Shown here piece by piece: positions 1-7,838 of a DNA stretch of 64,000 nt; position 1 is the stretch's first letter, and the number at the start of each line of letters is the position of its first letter. Under the pieces are notes generated by a model, which was not told where the DNA came from, did not search any database, and was given only the letters and a program-made list of their open reading frames with translations. The stretch covers positions 1 through 64,000 of the forward strand of contig CAADVS010000077.1 of the NCBI GenBank assembly GCA_900752545.1, in the 5' to 3' direction. A program made the position numbers and the translations under genes. Source of the DNA: an uncultured Collinsella sp. Lineage in GTDB: Bacteria > Actinomycetota > Coriobacteriia > Coriobacteriales > Coriobacteriaceae.

Positions 1-116
1 GAAGTGATGGCCAGGTGCCGGGAGCTATTTCCGCGTTGCGCTAGCTGCGGAAACGCGGGGTCCGTTCAGGCTGTTGCGTTGAGATTGAAAATCAACCCGG
101 GGCGGGCCTGGCTGAT
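1..116. other. Left-edge sequence, possible 3' end of a gene
   Basis: In one forward frame the first 41 bases read as a short peptide tail (SDGQVPGAISALR) ending in TAG at 42-44, which could be the C-terminus of a gene that starts before the window. A short inverted repeat (CCGCGTT near 31, AACGCGG near 52) follows without a T-tract. No family can be assigned from 13 residues. The open frame that starts at base 4 runs through a palindromic repeat and is not believed to be a gene. Confidence 0.2.
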
Positions 117-175
117 TGTCTCAATCTGTAACAGTTACCGAGTAAAATCGGTCCTAATTGTTATAGATCAAGACA
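117..175. repeat. 59-bp palindromic repeat, single copy
   Basis: Single member of the GTCTCGATCTGTAACA hairpin family (13 copies in this window, all 59 bp). The left arm is TGTCTCAATCTGTAACA and the right arm TGTTATAGATCAAGACA, so the stem carries a few mismatches. The centre is AAAA-rich on this strand, which places it in the same orientation as the 3617-3836 array. Confidence 0.9.
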
Positions 176-240
176 GAGGGGGATTTCCGTCCAGTCCAAA
201 CCAAATCTCTCGCTCTTCCTGCAATTTCGAACATGTGGCC

Positions 241-246
241 TATAAT
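241..246 (+). promoter_or_regulatory. Candidate -10 box for the FHA gene
   Basis: A perfect TATAAT lies about 107 bp upstream of the GTG start at 354. No good -35 hexamer is seen at the usual distance, so the promoter is only a suggestion. It is the best sigma-70-type element in the 176-353 leader, which otherwise shows only the Shine-Dalgarno sequence. Confidence 0.35.
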
Positions 247-353
247 GTTGCTTTGGTTACGCTATATATTGCGCAGCCATTTAATACGTCGCCCACCGGG
301 GGCCATTAATTCCTATCGCTATATTGGCTAGGAAGCAATCAAAGGAGGTATCC

Positions 354-1316
354 GTGGCAGCAGAGACGCCTTGCTCGGTCCTCTATAACGATATTCGCTC
401 GTTCGGCGGTCTTAAACATCTCGAGATCGCCCGAATGCTCATCAATGGAAACTCTTATCTCGGCAGTACCCTGCTCGAGAAATGCTCTTCCAACCGCTCG
501 TATCTCACCCGTTACATCGTCCATCGCAAGCCTGACCAGTGCGCGCCCTCCATCTACAGCGACTTTACCGTCACCACGCTCAACCTTTCCTCGGCAATCT
601 GCAGCAAGCTCGGCGGCGGCGAGTCCGCCTATCGGGCAATCGCCGAGCACTATCGCGGTCCGGCCGCCAACGAAATGATGTCGGCTCTCGCCAGCTACAA
701 GCTGGACAGCCGCCTATATGCAAATGCCCTCAATCGCATCGACAACTTTGACGGCAATGCCGTGCGCGAGAAAAGCACGCTTTACCTTATGCTCTTTGTG
801 GCAACAGGGGCGCTCGCCGATCCCGTTCAGGGCGTGGCCACCGTCGAGCGCTTTTGCGACAGCAAGACGGGCGGGCACTTTGGCACCACCGAAACTACCG
901 TCGGACGTGGCTTTATGAGCAGCCTGGAGCAGCCGCGCACCGTCGCCCCCAACCTCGGTCTGCTCAGAACCCATGCCGACAACTGCGCCGACATGCAAAT
1001 CCATCCCCTCACACGCGATCCGCACGGCACCGTGATTGGTTCTTTGCCCAAAACCTCGCCCAGCATCACCGATGTGGGCGCCGACGCATCGCGCGAGCAT
1101 CTTCGCATTTGGCTCGAGGGTGAGCACTGGTACGCCCAAGGCCTTGGATCGACCAACGGCACGGTACTCGAATCGGGTGCAGGCGACGGCGATATTGTGA
1201 TTGAGCCGCCGCGCGACCAACGCGAGCCCGGCAAGATCTATCCCCCGGTGGAAATCGAAAACAGCGACAGGCTCCATCTGGGTCTCTACACGACATTCCT
1301 TGTCATTGTGGACTAG
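354..1316 (+). CDS. FHA domain-containing protein
   Basis: Predicted 320-residue cytoplasmic protein with a C-terminal forkhead-associated domain at roughly residues 215-315. The FHA hallmarks SREHLRIW and LGSTNGT are visible; FHA domains bind phosphothreonine. The N-terminal two thirds match nothing I recognise. The GTG at 354 is chosen because AAAGGAGG lies at 341-348, five bases upstream; an earlier in-frame TTG at 324 has no ribosome site. The next gene on the same strand is a Ser/Thr kinase, so this may be its phosphorylated partner or reader. That link is inferred from adjacency only, and a terminator separates the two genes. Confidence 0.8.
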   Translation: MAAETPCSVLYNDIRSFGGLKHLEIARMLINGNSYLGSTLLEKCSSNRSYLTRYIVHRKPDQCAPSIYSDFTVTTLNLSSAICSKLGGGESAYRAIAEHYRGPAANEMMSALASYKLDSRLYANALNRIDNFDGNAVREKSTLYLMLFVATGALADPVQGVATVERFCDSKTGGHFGTTETTVGRGFMSSLEQPRTVAPNLGLLRTHADNCADMQIHPLTRDPHGTVIGSLPKTSPSITDVGADASREHLRIWLEGEHWYAQGLGSTNGTVLESGAGDGDIVIEPPRDQREPGKIYPPVEIENSDRLHLGLYTTFLVIVD

Positions 1317-1319
1317 CGC

Positions 1320-1348
1320 GGACGGCGATCGAAAGACGGTCGCCGTCC
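1320..1348 (+). terminator. Hairpin after the FHA gene
   Basis: GGACGGCGATC pairs with GGTCGCCGTCC across a 7-base loop, followed by the T-rich run GTCTTTCGTCTTCT. It starts three bases after the FHA stop codon and fits a Rho-independent terminator with a weak T-tract. Confidence 0.65.
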
Positions 1349-1395
1349 GTCTTTCGTCTTCTACCTTCTGCGTCGTAAACGACAATGCTCAGCGG

Positions 1396-1454
1396 TATAC
1401 GTGGGCAGTGCGGCTATCATGGTACTTTACCGATATCCGCACTGCTCACGTATA
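1396..1454. promoter_or_regulatory. 18-bp inverted repeat upstream of the kinase gene
   Basis: TATACGTGGGCAGTGCGG (1396-1413) and CCGCACTGCTCACGTATA (1437-1454) are inverted copies matching at 17 of 18 positions, with 23 bp between them. The pair ends 33 bp before the kinase start codon. It could be a two-site operator or a structured leader. No protein is known to bind it from this sequence alone. Confidence 0.5.
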
Positions 1455-1487
1455 CGTGCGGCAACCCATGCCAGACAAAGGAACGCC

Positions 1488-3575
1488 ATGGATACTACCG
1501 ATAGCGCCTATGGCGACAAACTCATCCGTCTCGATACGTTCGATACCGCCGTGGCGGTCGACCCCAGCGCCGAGGACGACGCCAAGCGTCGGTTTATGAC
1601 GCTTATTCTCCAGACGGCCCACCGCAACAACGGCAACATCGGGCACGTGCTGCGCGCGACCAACACGAGCGGCGAGGTCTTTGCCGTCAAGCTACTCAAG
1701 GACAATGCCATCCTTTCCGGCCAAGCCCCCGATCGCTCCGCCGAGCAAGCGGCTGCGCACCTGGCCAACACCGCCGCGCTGTTCGAGGAGTACCGTCATC
1801 TGTGCACCGTCTCGCACCTGCGCGGATTTCCGCGCGTCTATGGCTATGGATCGTGCGAGGACGACCCGCTCATCCTCATGGAGTGGGTCGAGGGTACCTC
1901 GCTCAAGCAGGCGCTGCCCTTGCTTCCGCACGATGTCTCGGGCGGGCTAACCACCCAGATGGTGGCCGCCGTTGGAAACGCCGTGCTTCGCGCACTCCTG
2001 ATGACCCAGGGACTCGTAAATCCGGTCGTCCATCGCGACCTGTCGCCCGCCAATATCATGTTCCGTACCACCAGTCGAACGCTCGAGCAGCAGATCGTCG
2101 ATTGCTCCTTTGACCCCTGCCTCATCGACATGGGCTCCGCGACCATGGCCCTCGGCGACGACACGATCACCCGGCGCGCCGACATCTGGCGCTTTGCCAC
2201 GCCCGCATACGCCGCACCCGAGATGCTCACGCAGGATATCGAAGGCATCGCGGCCCTTCGCCGCTCGCCCGCAATCGACGTCTACGCGCTTTCGAGCATT
2301 CTGTACCAGCTCTACAGCGGTCGCAAGCCGTTCGATGTGGAGTCGACGGGCGCCGCGGCAACCGGTTCGTTCTACCTCATAAAGACCAAGACCAAGCCGG
2401 CGCCGCTCGAGCCGCGATGCAGTGACGACGAGGCGCTCGTCCAAATCATCATGAAAGGCATCTCAGTCGAGCAGCGTGATCGTCCCACCGAACAGCAGAT
2501 GCTCGAGGTGCTCTCGGCATACCTCACCGATGCCGAATCCGAGGGCCGCGAGGGCGCGGGCAGTGACACCGCAATTGACATCGACTCCGGTACGCCGCAC
2601 CTTAAGGTCGACGTCGCCGGCGAGCGCGCGAGAGAGATCCTGGAGCAGGCCCGGCACGATGCCATGACCCGCCGCCGCTTTATTATCGGTGGCGTTGTCG
2701 CAGCCGTTGCGGGGCTAGGCGTTATCGGGGCGGCAACCCATGGCTTTGGCATCCCCGACTACCTGGACGGCATCCGCAGTTCACTTGACGACTACACTTG
2801 GGATCAGCTGCAGGAGATTTCGCTCAAGATTAAGGCCACCGAGACCCGTAGCGAGGCACGCGAGATTGCCAGGCGCTATCATCTGCTCGATGCCGATGGG
2901 CATATCCCCTATCCGTGTACCAAGCGTGTCACGCTCACCAACGGGCTGCAGGTTGGCGCGCAGCTTGTGGGCATCCGCCACGATGAGCTTCTGGACGGGA
3001 CGGGCAAGGCCGGACTAACGTTTATGTTCGACGCGGGTATTGCCGAGCGCAACGCTGCGGCTGAACCGCCGAGCGCCGGCTGGGCAGATTGCGAGCTGCG
3101 GGAATGGCTCAACGGCGACGGCCTTAAGCTGCTGCCCAACGAGTTGCGCGCACTCATTAAAGGGGTCAAGAAGGTCTCGAACAATGTGGGCGCCGCCAAC
3201 AGCGCATCGTGCCTGAGCGAGTTGCCCGCAACCCTTTGGCTGCCCGCCATGGTCGAGCTGTGCGGTACGCAACCGCCCGATTCGTTTACCGAGGGCTATC
3301 ACTACCTGGCAGACATCTACAACGGCGAGGGCAGGGAGTATCAGCTCTTCCGCGAGCTCAAGGTGAGCCCGTATTCCACGAACGAGACGATGGTCCGCCA
3401 GTGGAAGGGCAAGGACACCTGTTGGTGGGAGCGCACGGTGAGCCCCGACACATCGGAGAGCGAAGGCACGCTCTATATGAACCGCGTGGGGCACGACGGC
3501 GACGTCTTTACGTACGCAACGCCTGCGGAAAAGCCAAGCAAGCTAACCTGTGTGATCCCCGGGTTCTGTATCTAG
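1488..3575 (+). CDS. Membrane Ser/Thr protein kinase with extracytoplasmic DUF6273-like domain
   Basis: Predicted 695-residue Hanks-type kinase. The nucleotide-binding lysine is in FAVKLL (about K68), the catalytic loop is HRDLSPANI (about 182-190) and the activation segment ends in AAPE (about 242-245). The metal motif is DMG (214-216) rather than DFG. One membrane segment lies at about 398-416, after an Arg-rich stop-transfer stretch. The 275-residue outer part has WL and LPN motifs like DUF6273, in place of the PASTA repeats typical of actinobacterial PknB. ATG 1488 follows AAAGGA at 1477-1482. It probably senses an extracellular signal and phosphorylates cytoplasmic targets, possibly the FHA protein upstream. 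Confidence 0.85.
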   Translation: MDTTDSAYGDKLIRLDTFDTAVAVDPSAEDDAKRRFMTLILQTAHRNNGNIGHVLRATNTSGEVFAVKLLKDNAILSGQAPDRSAEQAAAHLANTAALFEEYRHLCTVSHLRGFPRVYGYGSCEDDPLILMEWVEGTSLKQALPLLPHDVSGGLTTQMVAAVGNAVLRALLMTQGLVNPVVHRDLSPANIMFRTTSRTLEQQIVDCSFDPCLIDMGSATMALGDDTITRRADIWRFATPAYAAPEMLTQDIEGIAALRRSPAIDVYALSSILYQLYSGRKPFDVESTGAAATGSFYLIKTKTKPAPLEPRCSDDEALVQIIMKGISVEQRDRPTEQQMLEVLSAYLTDAESEGREGAGSDTAIDIDSGTPHLKVDVAGERAREILEQARHDAMTRRRFIIGGVVAAVAGLGVIGAATHGFGIPDYLDGIRSSLDDYTWDQLQEISLKIKATETRSEAREIARRYHLLDADGHIPYPCTKRVTLTNGLQVGAQLVGIRHDELLDGTGKAGLTFMFDAGIAERNAAAEPPSAGWADCELREWLNGDGLKLLPNELRALIKGVKKVSNNVGAANSASCLSELPATLWLPAMVELCGTQPPDSFTEGYHYLADIYNGEGREYQLFRELKVSPYSTNETMVRQWKGKDTCWWERTVSPDTSESEGTLYMNRVGHDGDVFTYATPAEKPSKLTCVIPGFCI

Positions 3576-3616
3576 GCGGCGGGCGTCTTGCCGTGACGGG
3601 ACCCCTCCCCGGCAAT

Positions 3617-3836
3617 TGTCTCGATCTGTAACAGTAAGGGGTCAAAAACCTCTCTAGATGTTACAAATCAAGACATTTGAGTTGACCGCGGACGGTTTGT
3701 CTCGATCTGTAACATCTAGCAGGAAAAACGGTCCTTAGGCGTTACAGGTTGAGACGTTAAGTTGTGGCTCGATGTAATGTCTCGATCTGTAACAGTTACT
3801 CGACAAAAACGGGTCTAGTTGTTACAGATTGAGACA
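3617..3836. repeat. Array of three 59-bp palindromic repeats
   Basis: Copies at 3617-3675, 3698-3756 and 3778-3836, start-to-start distances 81 and 80 bp. Each has a left arm GTCTCGATCTGTAACA and a right arm near GTTACAGATTGAGAC, with a central AAAAAC. The two spacers (22 and 21 bp) differ in sequence. The array fills the gap between the kinase stop and the copA promoter, and no conventional terminator is seen there. Confidence 0.92.
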
Positions 3837-3910
3837 TTAGACCGGCTACGGTCCGCCGACCTGGCTATCACCTCGACCAATACCAGAATGTCATACATTT
3901 CAATCTCCAC

Positions 3911-3941
3911 TGGACACCCCCAGGGGGTATGGGTGTATAGT
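3911..3941 (+). promoter_or_regulatory. copA promoter with CsoR-type operator
   Basis: A -35 TGGACA (3911-3916) and a -10 TATAGT (3936-3941) are separated by 19 bp. The spacer holds the palindrome ACCCCC-A-GGGGGT (3916-3928), typical of CsoR/RcnR-family operators. With a csoR gene downstream in the same module, copper-responsive derepression is the natural reading. The overlap of palindrome and promoter is directly visible; the regulator assignment is inferred. Confidence 0.75.
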
Positions 3942-3988
3942 ATCGGATGGTTAACATTTCCGACACTACGCCACAGAAAGGAGAAGCC

Positions 3989-6331
3989 ATGGCTCAAGAT
4001 AAGTTCGACGTGGGCGGCATGACATGCGCCGCCTGCCAGGCGCATGTGGACCGCGCCGTGAGCAAGCTCGACGGCGTCGAGAGCGTCGCGGTCAACCTGC
4101 TCGCCGGTTCCATGATGGTCGACTATGACCCCGCGCAGGTCTCCCCCGACGATATCTGCACCGCCGTCGACCGCGCGGGCTACTCGGCCTCACCTGTCGA
4201 TGCGGGCACCGGTGCCGCCGGCTCAAGCGAAGGCGCACAAGCCAGGTCCGGCGCCGCCCACATGGAGTCGCCGACCAAAAAGCTGGAGACCGCCGCCTCT
4301 GCCATGCGCACTCGTCTCATCGTCTCGATCGCATTCCTTATCCCACTGTTCTACATAGGCATGGGGCACATGCTCGGCTGGCCGCTGCCCGGCATTTTCA
4401 CCGACCATACCCACAGCATGACGCTCGCCCTCACCGAGCTCGTCCTGCTCATCCCCATCGTCTATGTCAACGACGCGTACTTTATCAATGGGTTTAAATC
4501 ACTCGCACACGGCGCGCCCACCATGGACGCCCTCATCGCCGTGGGCGCCACCGCCTCCATCGCCTGGTCGCTCTACGCCATGTTCATCATGGCCGACCAG
4601 TTAGCCGCGGGTCAGGTCCACGAGGCCATGATGACGGGCATGGACAATCTGTATTTTGAGAGCGCAGGCACGATCCTGTCGCTCGTCACCGTGGGCAAAT
4701 ACCTTGAGACGCGCAGCAAGTCCAAAACCGGCGGCGCCATCGAGGCGCTGATCGACCTGGCACCCAAGACCGCGACTGTCGTGGCAGAGGACGGCACCGA
4801 GACCACTGTGGACGTCGACGCCATCCTTCCCGGCCAGGTCCTGCGCGTGCGCCCCGGCGAGTCCGTCCCCGTCGATGGCGTGGTGCTCGAGGGCAGCTCG
4901 GCCGTGGACGAGAGTGCGCTCACCGGCGAGTCCATCCCCGTGGAAAAGACCGCCGGCGACACCGTCAACGCCGCCACCGTCAACCGCACCGGTTCGTTTA
5001 CCTTCCGCGCCACACGCGTGGGCGCCGACACGTCGCTTGCCAAGATCATCCAGCTCGTCGAGGACGCCAACGCCACCAAGGCGCCCATCGCCCGCATGGC
5101 CGACAAGGTCGCTGGCGTGTTCGTGCCCGTGGTGTTCGCGATCTCGGCCGTGACCTTTGTGGTGTGGATGGCACTGACCGGCAGCATAAGCGAGGCGCTC
5201 ACCTCCGCCGTGGCCGTGCTGGTGATCAGCTGTCCGTGCGCATTGGGTCTGGCCACGCCCGTCGCCATTATGGTGGGCACCGGCAAGGGCGCCGAGATGG
5301 GCATTCTGTTTAAGAGCGCCGAGGCTCTGGAGAACCTGCGCAGCGCGGGCACCGTGGTGCTCGATAAGACGGGCACGGTCACCCGCGGCAAGCCTGCCGT
5401 GACCGATATCGTGGTAGCCACGCGCACTGACGGCTCGCCCGCCATGAGCGAAAAGGCGCTGCTCAAGCTGGCTGCCGCGCTGGAGCGCTCGAGCGAGCAT
5501 CCGCTAGCCGAGGCGATTATGGCCGAATGCGAGGCGCGCGGAATTGTCGCGCGCATGGTCGAGGACTTTGCCGCCGTGCCCGGTCGTGGCGTTACGGCAC
5601 GCGAGGGGCAGAATGTCATCGCAGCCGGCAACGTGCGTCTGATGGACGAGCTGGGCGCAAAGGTGCCCGCCGGCCTTGCCGAACAGTTCGCCGCCGAGGG
5701 CAAGACGCCACTGTTCTTTGCCAAGAACGGCGAGCTTGTCGGTACCATCGCCGTGGCTGACGAGGTCAAAGAGACGAGCGCCGAGGCCATCGCCGCACTC
5801 CGCAAGCTCGGCGTCGACGTGCGCATGCTCACCGGCGACAACCGTGTGACGGCCGAAGCAATCGCCCGCCGCGTGGGCCTCAACCGTGCGCAGGTCATCG
5901 CCGACGTCCTGCCCGCCGACAAGGAGCGCCACGTGCGCGAGCTGCAGGATGCGGGCAGCAAGGTCGCCATGGTGGGCGACGGCATCAACGACTCCCCCGC
6001 CCTGGCGCGCGCCGATGTGGGCCTTGCGATCGGCACCGGCGCCGACATCGCCAAGGAGGGGGCAGATGTGGTGCTCATGCGCAGCGACCTCATGGACGTC
6101 GCCCGTGCCATCGAGCTGTCACGTGCCACAATCCGCAACATCAAGCAGGACCTGTTCTGGGCGCTGTTCTACAACGGCATCGGCATTCCGCTCGCCGCGG
6201 GCGTGTTCTTCCCCCTCACCGGTTGGCAACTCTCGCCGATGTTTGGCGCCGCGGCCATGAGCCTGTCGAGCGTGTGTGTCGTATCCAATGCACTGCGCCT
6301 GAAATCCTTTAAGCCTAAAGTGGCAAAATAG
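3989..6331 (+). CDS. copA: Copper-exporting P1B-type ATPase
   Basis: Predicted 780-residue membrane ATPase exporting Cu(I). In order: an N-terminal heavy-metal-associated domain with GGMTCAACQ (Cys13, Cys16), transmembrane segments, the actuator motif TGES, the ion-channel motif CPC in [11 protein letters not shown], the phosphorylation motif DKTGT, the HP motif in SSEHPLAEA and the hinge [10 protein letters not shown]. Length fits the CopA family with one metal-binding domain. ATG 3989 is preferred because AGAAAGGAG ends six bases upstream; an upstream in-frame ATG at 3947 lacks a ribosome site. It forms a copper module with copZ and csoR on the same strand, under the CsoR-type operator just upstream. 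Confidence 0.96.
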   Translation: MAQDKFDVGGMTCAACQAHVDRAVSKLDGVESVAVNLLAGSMMVDYDPAQVSPDDICTAVDRAGYSASPVDAGTGAAGSSEGAQARSGAAHMESPTKKLETAASAMRTRLIVSIAFLIPLFYIGMGHMLGWPLPGIFTDHTHSMTLALTELVLLIPIVYVNDAYFINGFKSLAHGAPTMDALIAVGATASIAWSLYAMFIMADQLAAGQVHEAMMTGMDNLYFESAGTILSLVTVGKYLETRSKSKTGGAIEALIDLAPKTATVVAEDGTETTVDVDAILPGQVLRVRPGESVPVDGVVLEGSSAVDESALTGESIPVEKTAGDTVNAATVNRTGSFTFRATRVGADTSLAKIIQLVEDANATKAPIARMADKVAGVFVPVVFAISAVTFVVWMALTGSISEALTSAVAVLVISCPCALGLATPVAIMVGTGKGAEMGILFKSAEALENLRSAGTVVLDKTGTVTRGKPAVTDIVVATRTDGSPAMSEKALLKLAAALERSSEHPLAEAIMAECEARGIVARMVEDFAAVPGRGVTAREGQNVIAAGNVRLMDELGAKVPAGLAEQFAAEGKTPLFFAKNGELVGTIAVADEVKETSAEAIAALRKLGVDVRMLTGDNRVTAEAIARRVGLNRAQVIADVLPADKERHVRELQDAGSKVAMVGDGINDSPALARADVGLAIGTGADIAKEGADVVLMRSDLMDVARAIELSRATIRNIKQDLFWALFYNGIGIPLAAGVFFPLTGWQLSPMFGAAAMSLSSVCVVSNALRLKSFKPKVAK

Positions 6332-6363
6332 GCTCACCATTAAGTCCATTTAGAACGGGTTTT

Positions 6364-6449
6364 CCAGGTGCCCGAGATTGACCTGAAAGAGGAGCGACGC
6401 GTACTTTGGTACGCGAGCGACGGCTTGAAGGTCAAGGTCGGGTGCCTGG
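6364..6449. other. Long imperfect hairpin between copA and copZ
   Basis: Outer arms at 6364-6384 and 6429-6449 begin CCAGGTGCCCGAG and end GTCGGGTGCCTGG, and pair at about 17 of 21 positions. Inside is a perfect small hairpin, GCGTAC-TTTG-GTACGC (6399-6414). The element fills the copA-copZ gap. It may be an RNA processing or attenuation structure that sets the relative amounts of CopA and CopZ, or an inserted repeat; nothing in the sequence decides. Confidence 0.5.
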
Positions 6450-6478
6450 GAAAGCCGACACAACAGAGAGGAATACCC

Positions 6479-6700
6479 ATGCGTTACACAATCAAGACTT
6501 CCGGCCTCATGTGCGGCCACTGCGATGCCACCGTCGAGACGGCGTTGCTCAACATAGCCGGCGTGACCGACGCCGACGCCGATCACGAGACCCAGACCGT
6601 CCAGGTTGAGTGCGCCGACACCGTGACCGCTGAGCAGCTCGCTGCCGCCGTCGAGGGCGCCGGCGAGAAGTTCCACGCCCTGTCCGTGACCGCAGCCTAG
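6479..6700 (+). CDS. copZ: Copper chaperone, heavy-metal-associated domain protein
   Basis: A 73-residue protein that is a single heavy-metal-associated domain with the metal motif MCGHC near residue 11. CopZ proteins carry Cu(I) in the cytoplasm and deliver it to CopA or CsoR. ATG 6479 follows AGAGAGGA at 6466-6472. A longer in-frame start at 6368 would add 37 residues read from the hairpin upstream and is rejected. Position between copA and csoR supports copper over other metals. Confidence 0.9.
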   Translation: MRYTIKTSGLMCGHCDATVETALLNIAGVTDADADHETQTVQVECADTVTAEQLAAAVEGAGEKFHALSVTAA

Positions 6701-6775
6701 CTGCCACCGCACCAGCAGGCACCGCTGTCGGCCGACATAGCCGCCCAGCAACCACCGCTCAACCAGCCCTTCAGA

Positions 6776-6843
6776 AGTTGCGGTGAAATAGTTCCTGTTT
6801 TAGCGCTCCCAGCCCCCCAATCAAGAACTATTTCACCGCAACT
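6776..6843. repeat. 68-bp palindromic repeat (AGTTGCGGTGAAATAG family)
   Basis: AGTTGCGGTGAAATAGTTC (6776-6794) is matched perfectly by GAACTATTTCACCGCAACT (6825-6843), a 19-bp stem with a 30-base loop. A related element of 67 bp is at 20943-21009. It lies between copZ and csoR. Confidence 0.85.
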
Positions 6844-6887
6844 GAGGGCGAGGTATTTGAAGGATTGACCAGAAACGAGGACCCGCC

Positions 6888-7160
6888 ATGATGGCAGACC
6901 ATAAATCGGTGACCCGCATGCTCAAAACGGCACGTGGTCAGATCGACGGCATCCTGCGGATGGTCGAGGAGGACCGCTACTGCGTCGATATTTCCACGCA
7001 GCTCATGGCCACGCAGGCGCTCATCGCCCGCATCAACGCCGATGTGCTCAAGGCTCATATCGAGGGCTGTGTGACTTCGGCAATCGAATCGGGCGACGAA
7101 GACCTCAAAGCCGCCAAGCTCGCCGAGATCGAACGCGTCGTCGACAAGCTCTCCAAGTAA
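6888..7160 (+). CDS. csoR: CsoR-family copper-sensing repressor
   Basis: A 90-residue all-helical repressor. Cu(I)-binding residues of the family's C-H-C pattern are at Cys32, His57 and Cys61 (HIEGC). The N-terminal RMLKTARGQIDGILRM stretch matches the DNA-contacting helix of CsoR. It should repress the copA promoter until Cu(I) binds. ATG 6888 follows ACGAGG. RcnR or FrmR relatives are less likely given the Cys-His-Cys set and the copA-copZ neighbours. Confidence 0.92.
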   Translation: MMADHKSVTRMLKTARGQIDGILRMVEEDRYCVDISTQLMATQALIARINADVLKAHIEGCVTSAIESGDEDLKAAKLAEIERVVDKLSK

Positions 7161-7170
7161 TTGGGGCATT

Positions 7171-7217
7171 GGGGACAGGTACGTTTGCACCACCTTGGTG
7201 CAGATTAACCTGTCCCC
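7171..7217. repeat. Nested inverted repeat (GGGGACAGGT / TGCACCA)
   Basis: Outer arms GGGGACAGGT (7171-7180) and ACCTGTCCCC (7208-7217); inner arms TGCACCA (7186-7192) and TGGTGCA (7196-7202). The same two-level design recurs at 42038-42080. It lies just after the csoR stop and may end that transcript. Confidence 0.75.
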
Positions 7218-7272
7218 CTTGCTCTAAATCGGGTATAAAGGCGTGCAGTATATCGAACGAAAGGCAATTTGC

Positions 7273-7746
7273 ATGAATGACTTTATGAAGGGTCGCAATG
7301 GTGCCGACGAGCTCACCATCGTGATGGGTCTTGCCGGCATCGTCATCGCGATGATCGGATCGATAGCCCGCATCCAGTGGCTCAGCTGGATCGCCATCGC
7401 CGTCATCGTGATTGGCGTGCTGCGCGGCCTGTCCAAAAATATCGATGCACGTCGCAAGGAGAACGAGGCCTTTGTCGCCGGCTCGGCTAAGGTCCCCGGC
7501 TTGGGCAAGTTCGTCGCCAGCTTGGGCGGCGGGGCCGCAGCGGCCAGCACCTCGCGCGCGGCCGGCACCAGCAAGGAAGACTTTGAGCGTGCCAAGCGCA
7601 CGGCCAAGAAGATGTGGAAGGGTCGCAAGACCACGGCATACCTCAAGTGCCCTAACTGTGGCCAGATGCTCTCCGTCCCCAAGGGCAAGGGCAAGATCCG
7701 CGTCACCTGTCCCAAGTGCCACGCCAAGATGGAGACGCGCTCATAG
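7273..7746 (+). CDS. Membrane protein with C-terminal zinc ribbon
   Basis: Predicted 157-residue protein. Two closely spaced membrane segments lie in the first 55 residues, followed by a charged, Ala/Gly-rich linker. A C-terminal zinc ribbon has CPNCGQ and CPKCHAK (four cysteines). The zinc ribbon should face the cytoplasm if both termini do. ATG 7273 is taken over an earlier in-frame ATG at 7243 because GAAAGG lies at 7259-7264. Function unknown; such small ribbon proteins are common in Coriobacteriia. It converges on the amidohydrolase gene across a shared terminator. Confidence 0.75.
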   Translation: MNDFMKGRNGADELTIVMGLAGIVIAMIGSIARIQWLSWIAIAVIVIGVLRGLSKNIDARRKENEAFVAGSAKVPGLGKFVASLGGGAAAASTSRAAGTSKEDFERAKRTAKKMWKGRKTTAYLKCPNCGQMLSVPKGKGKIRVTCPKCHAKMETRS

Positions 7747-7768
7747 CAGCCATACCATGGGACAAAAT

Positions 7769-7805
7769 AAAAGCCGAGGCCTCGCACTGGGACCTCGGCT
7801 TTTTT
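7769..7805. terminator. Bidirectional terminator
   Basis: AAAAGCCGAGG (7769-7779) pairs with CCTCGGCTTTTTT (7793-7805). The A-run on one side and T-run on the other suit termination of both the zinc-ribbon gene (+) and the convergent amidohydrolase gene (-). Confidence 0.9.
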
Positions 7806-7838
7806 GATTATGACAAAGGGGCCATCCCTTTGTCACAC

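Noticed and set aside
4..309. 101-codon gene at the left edge
   Set aside because: The frame passes straight through a 59-bp palindromic repeat and a promoter region and shows no domain.
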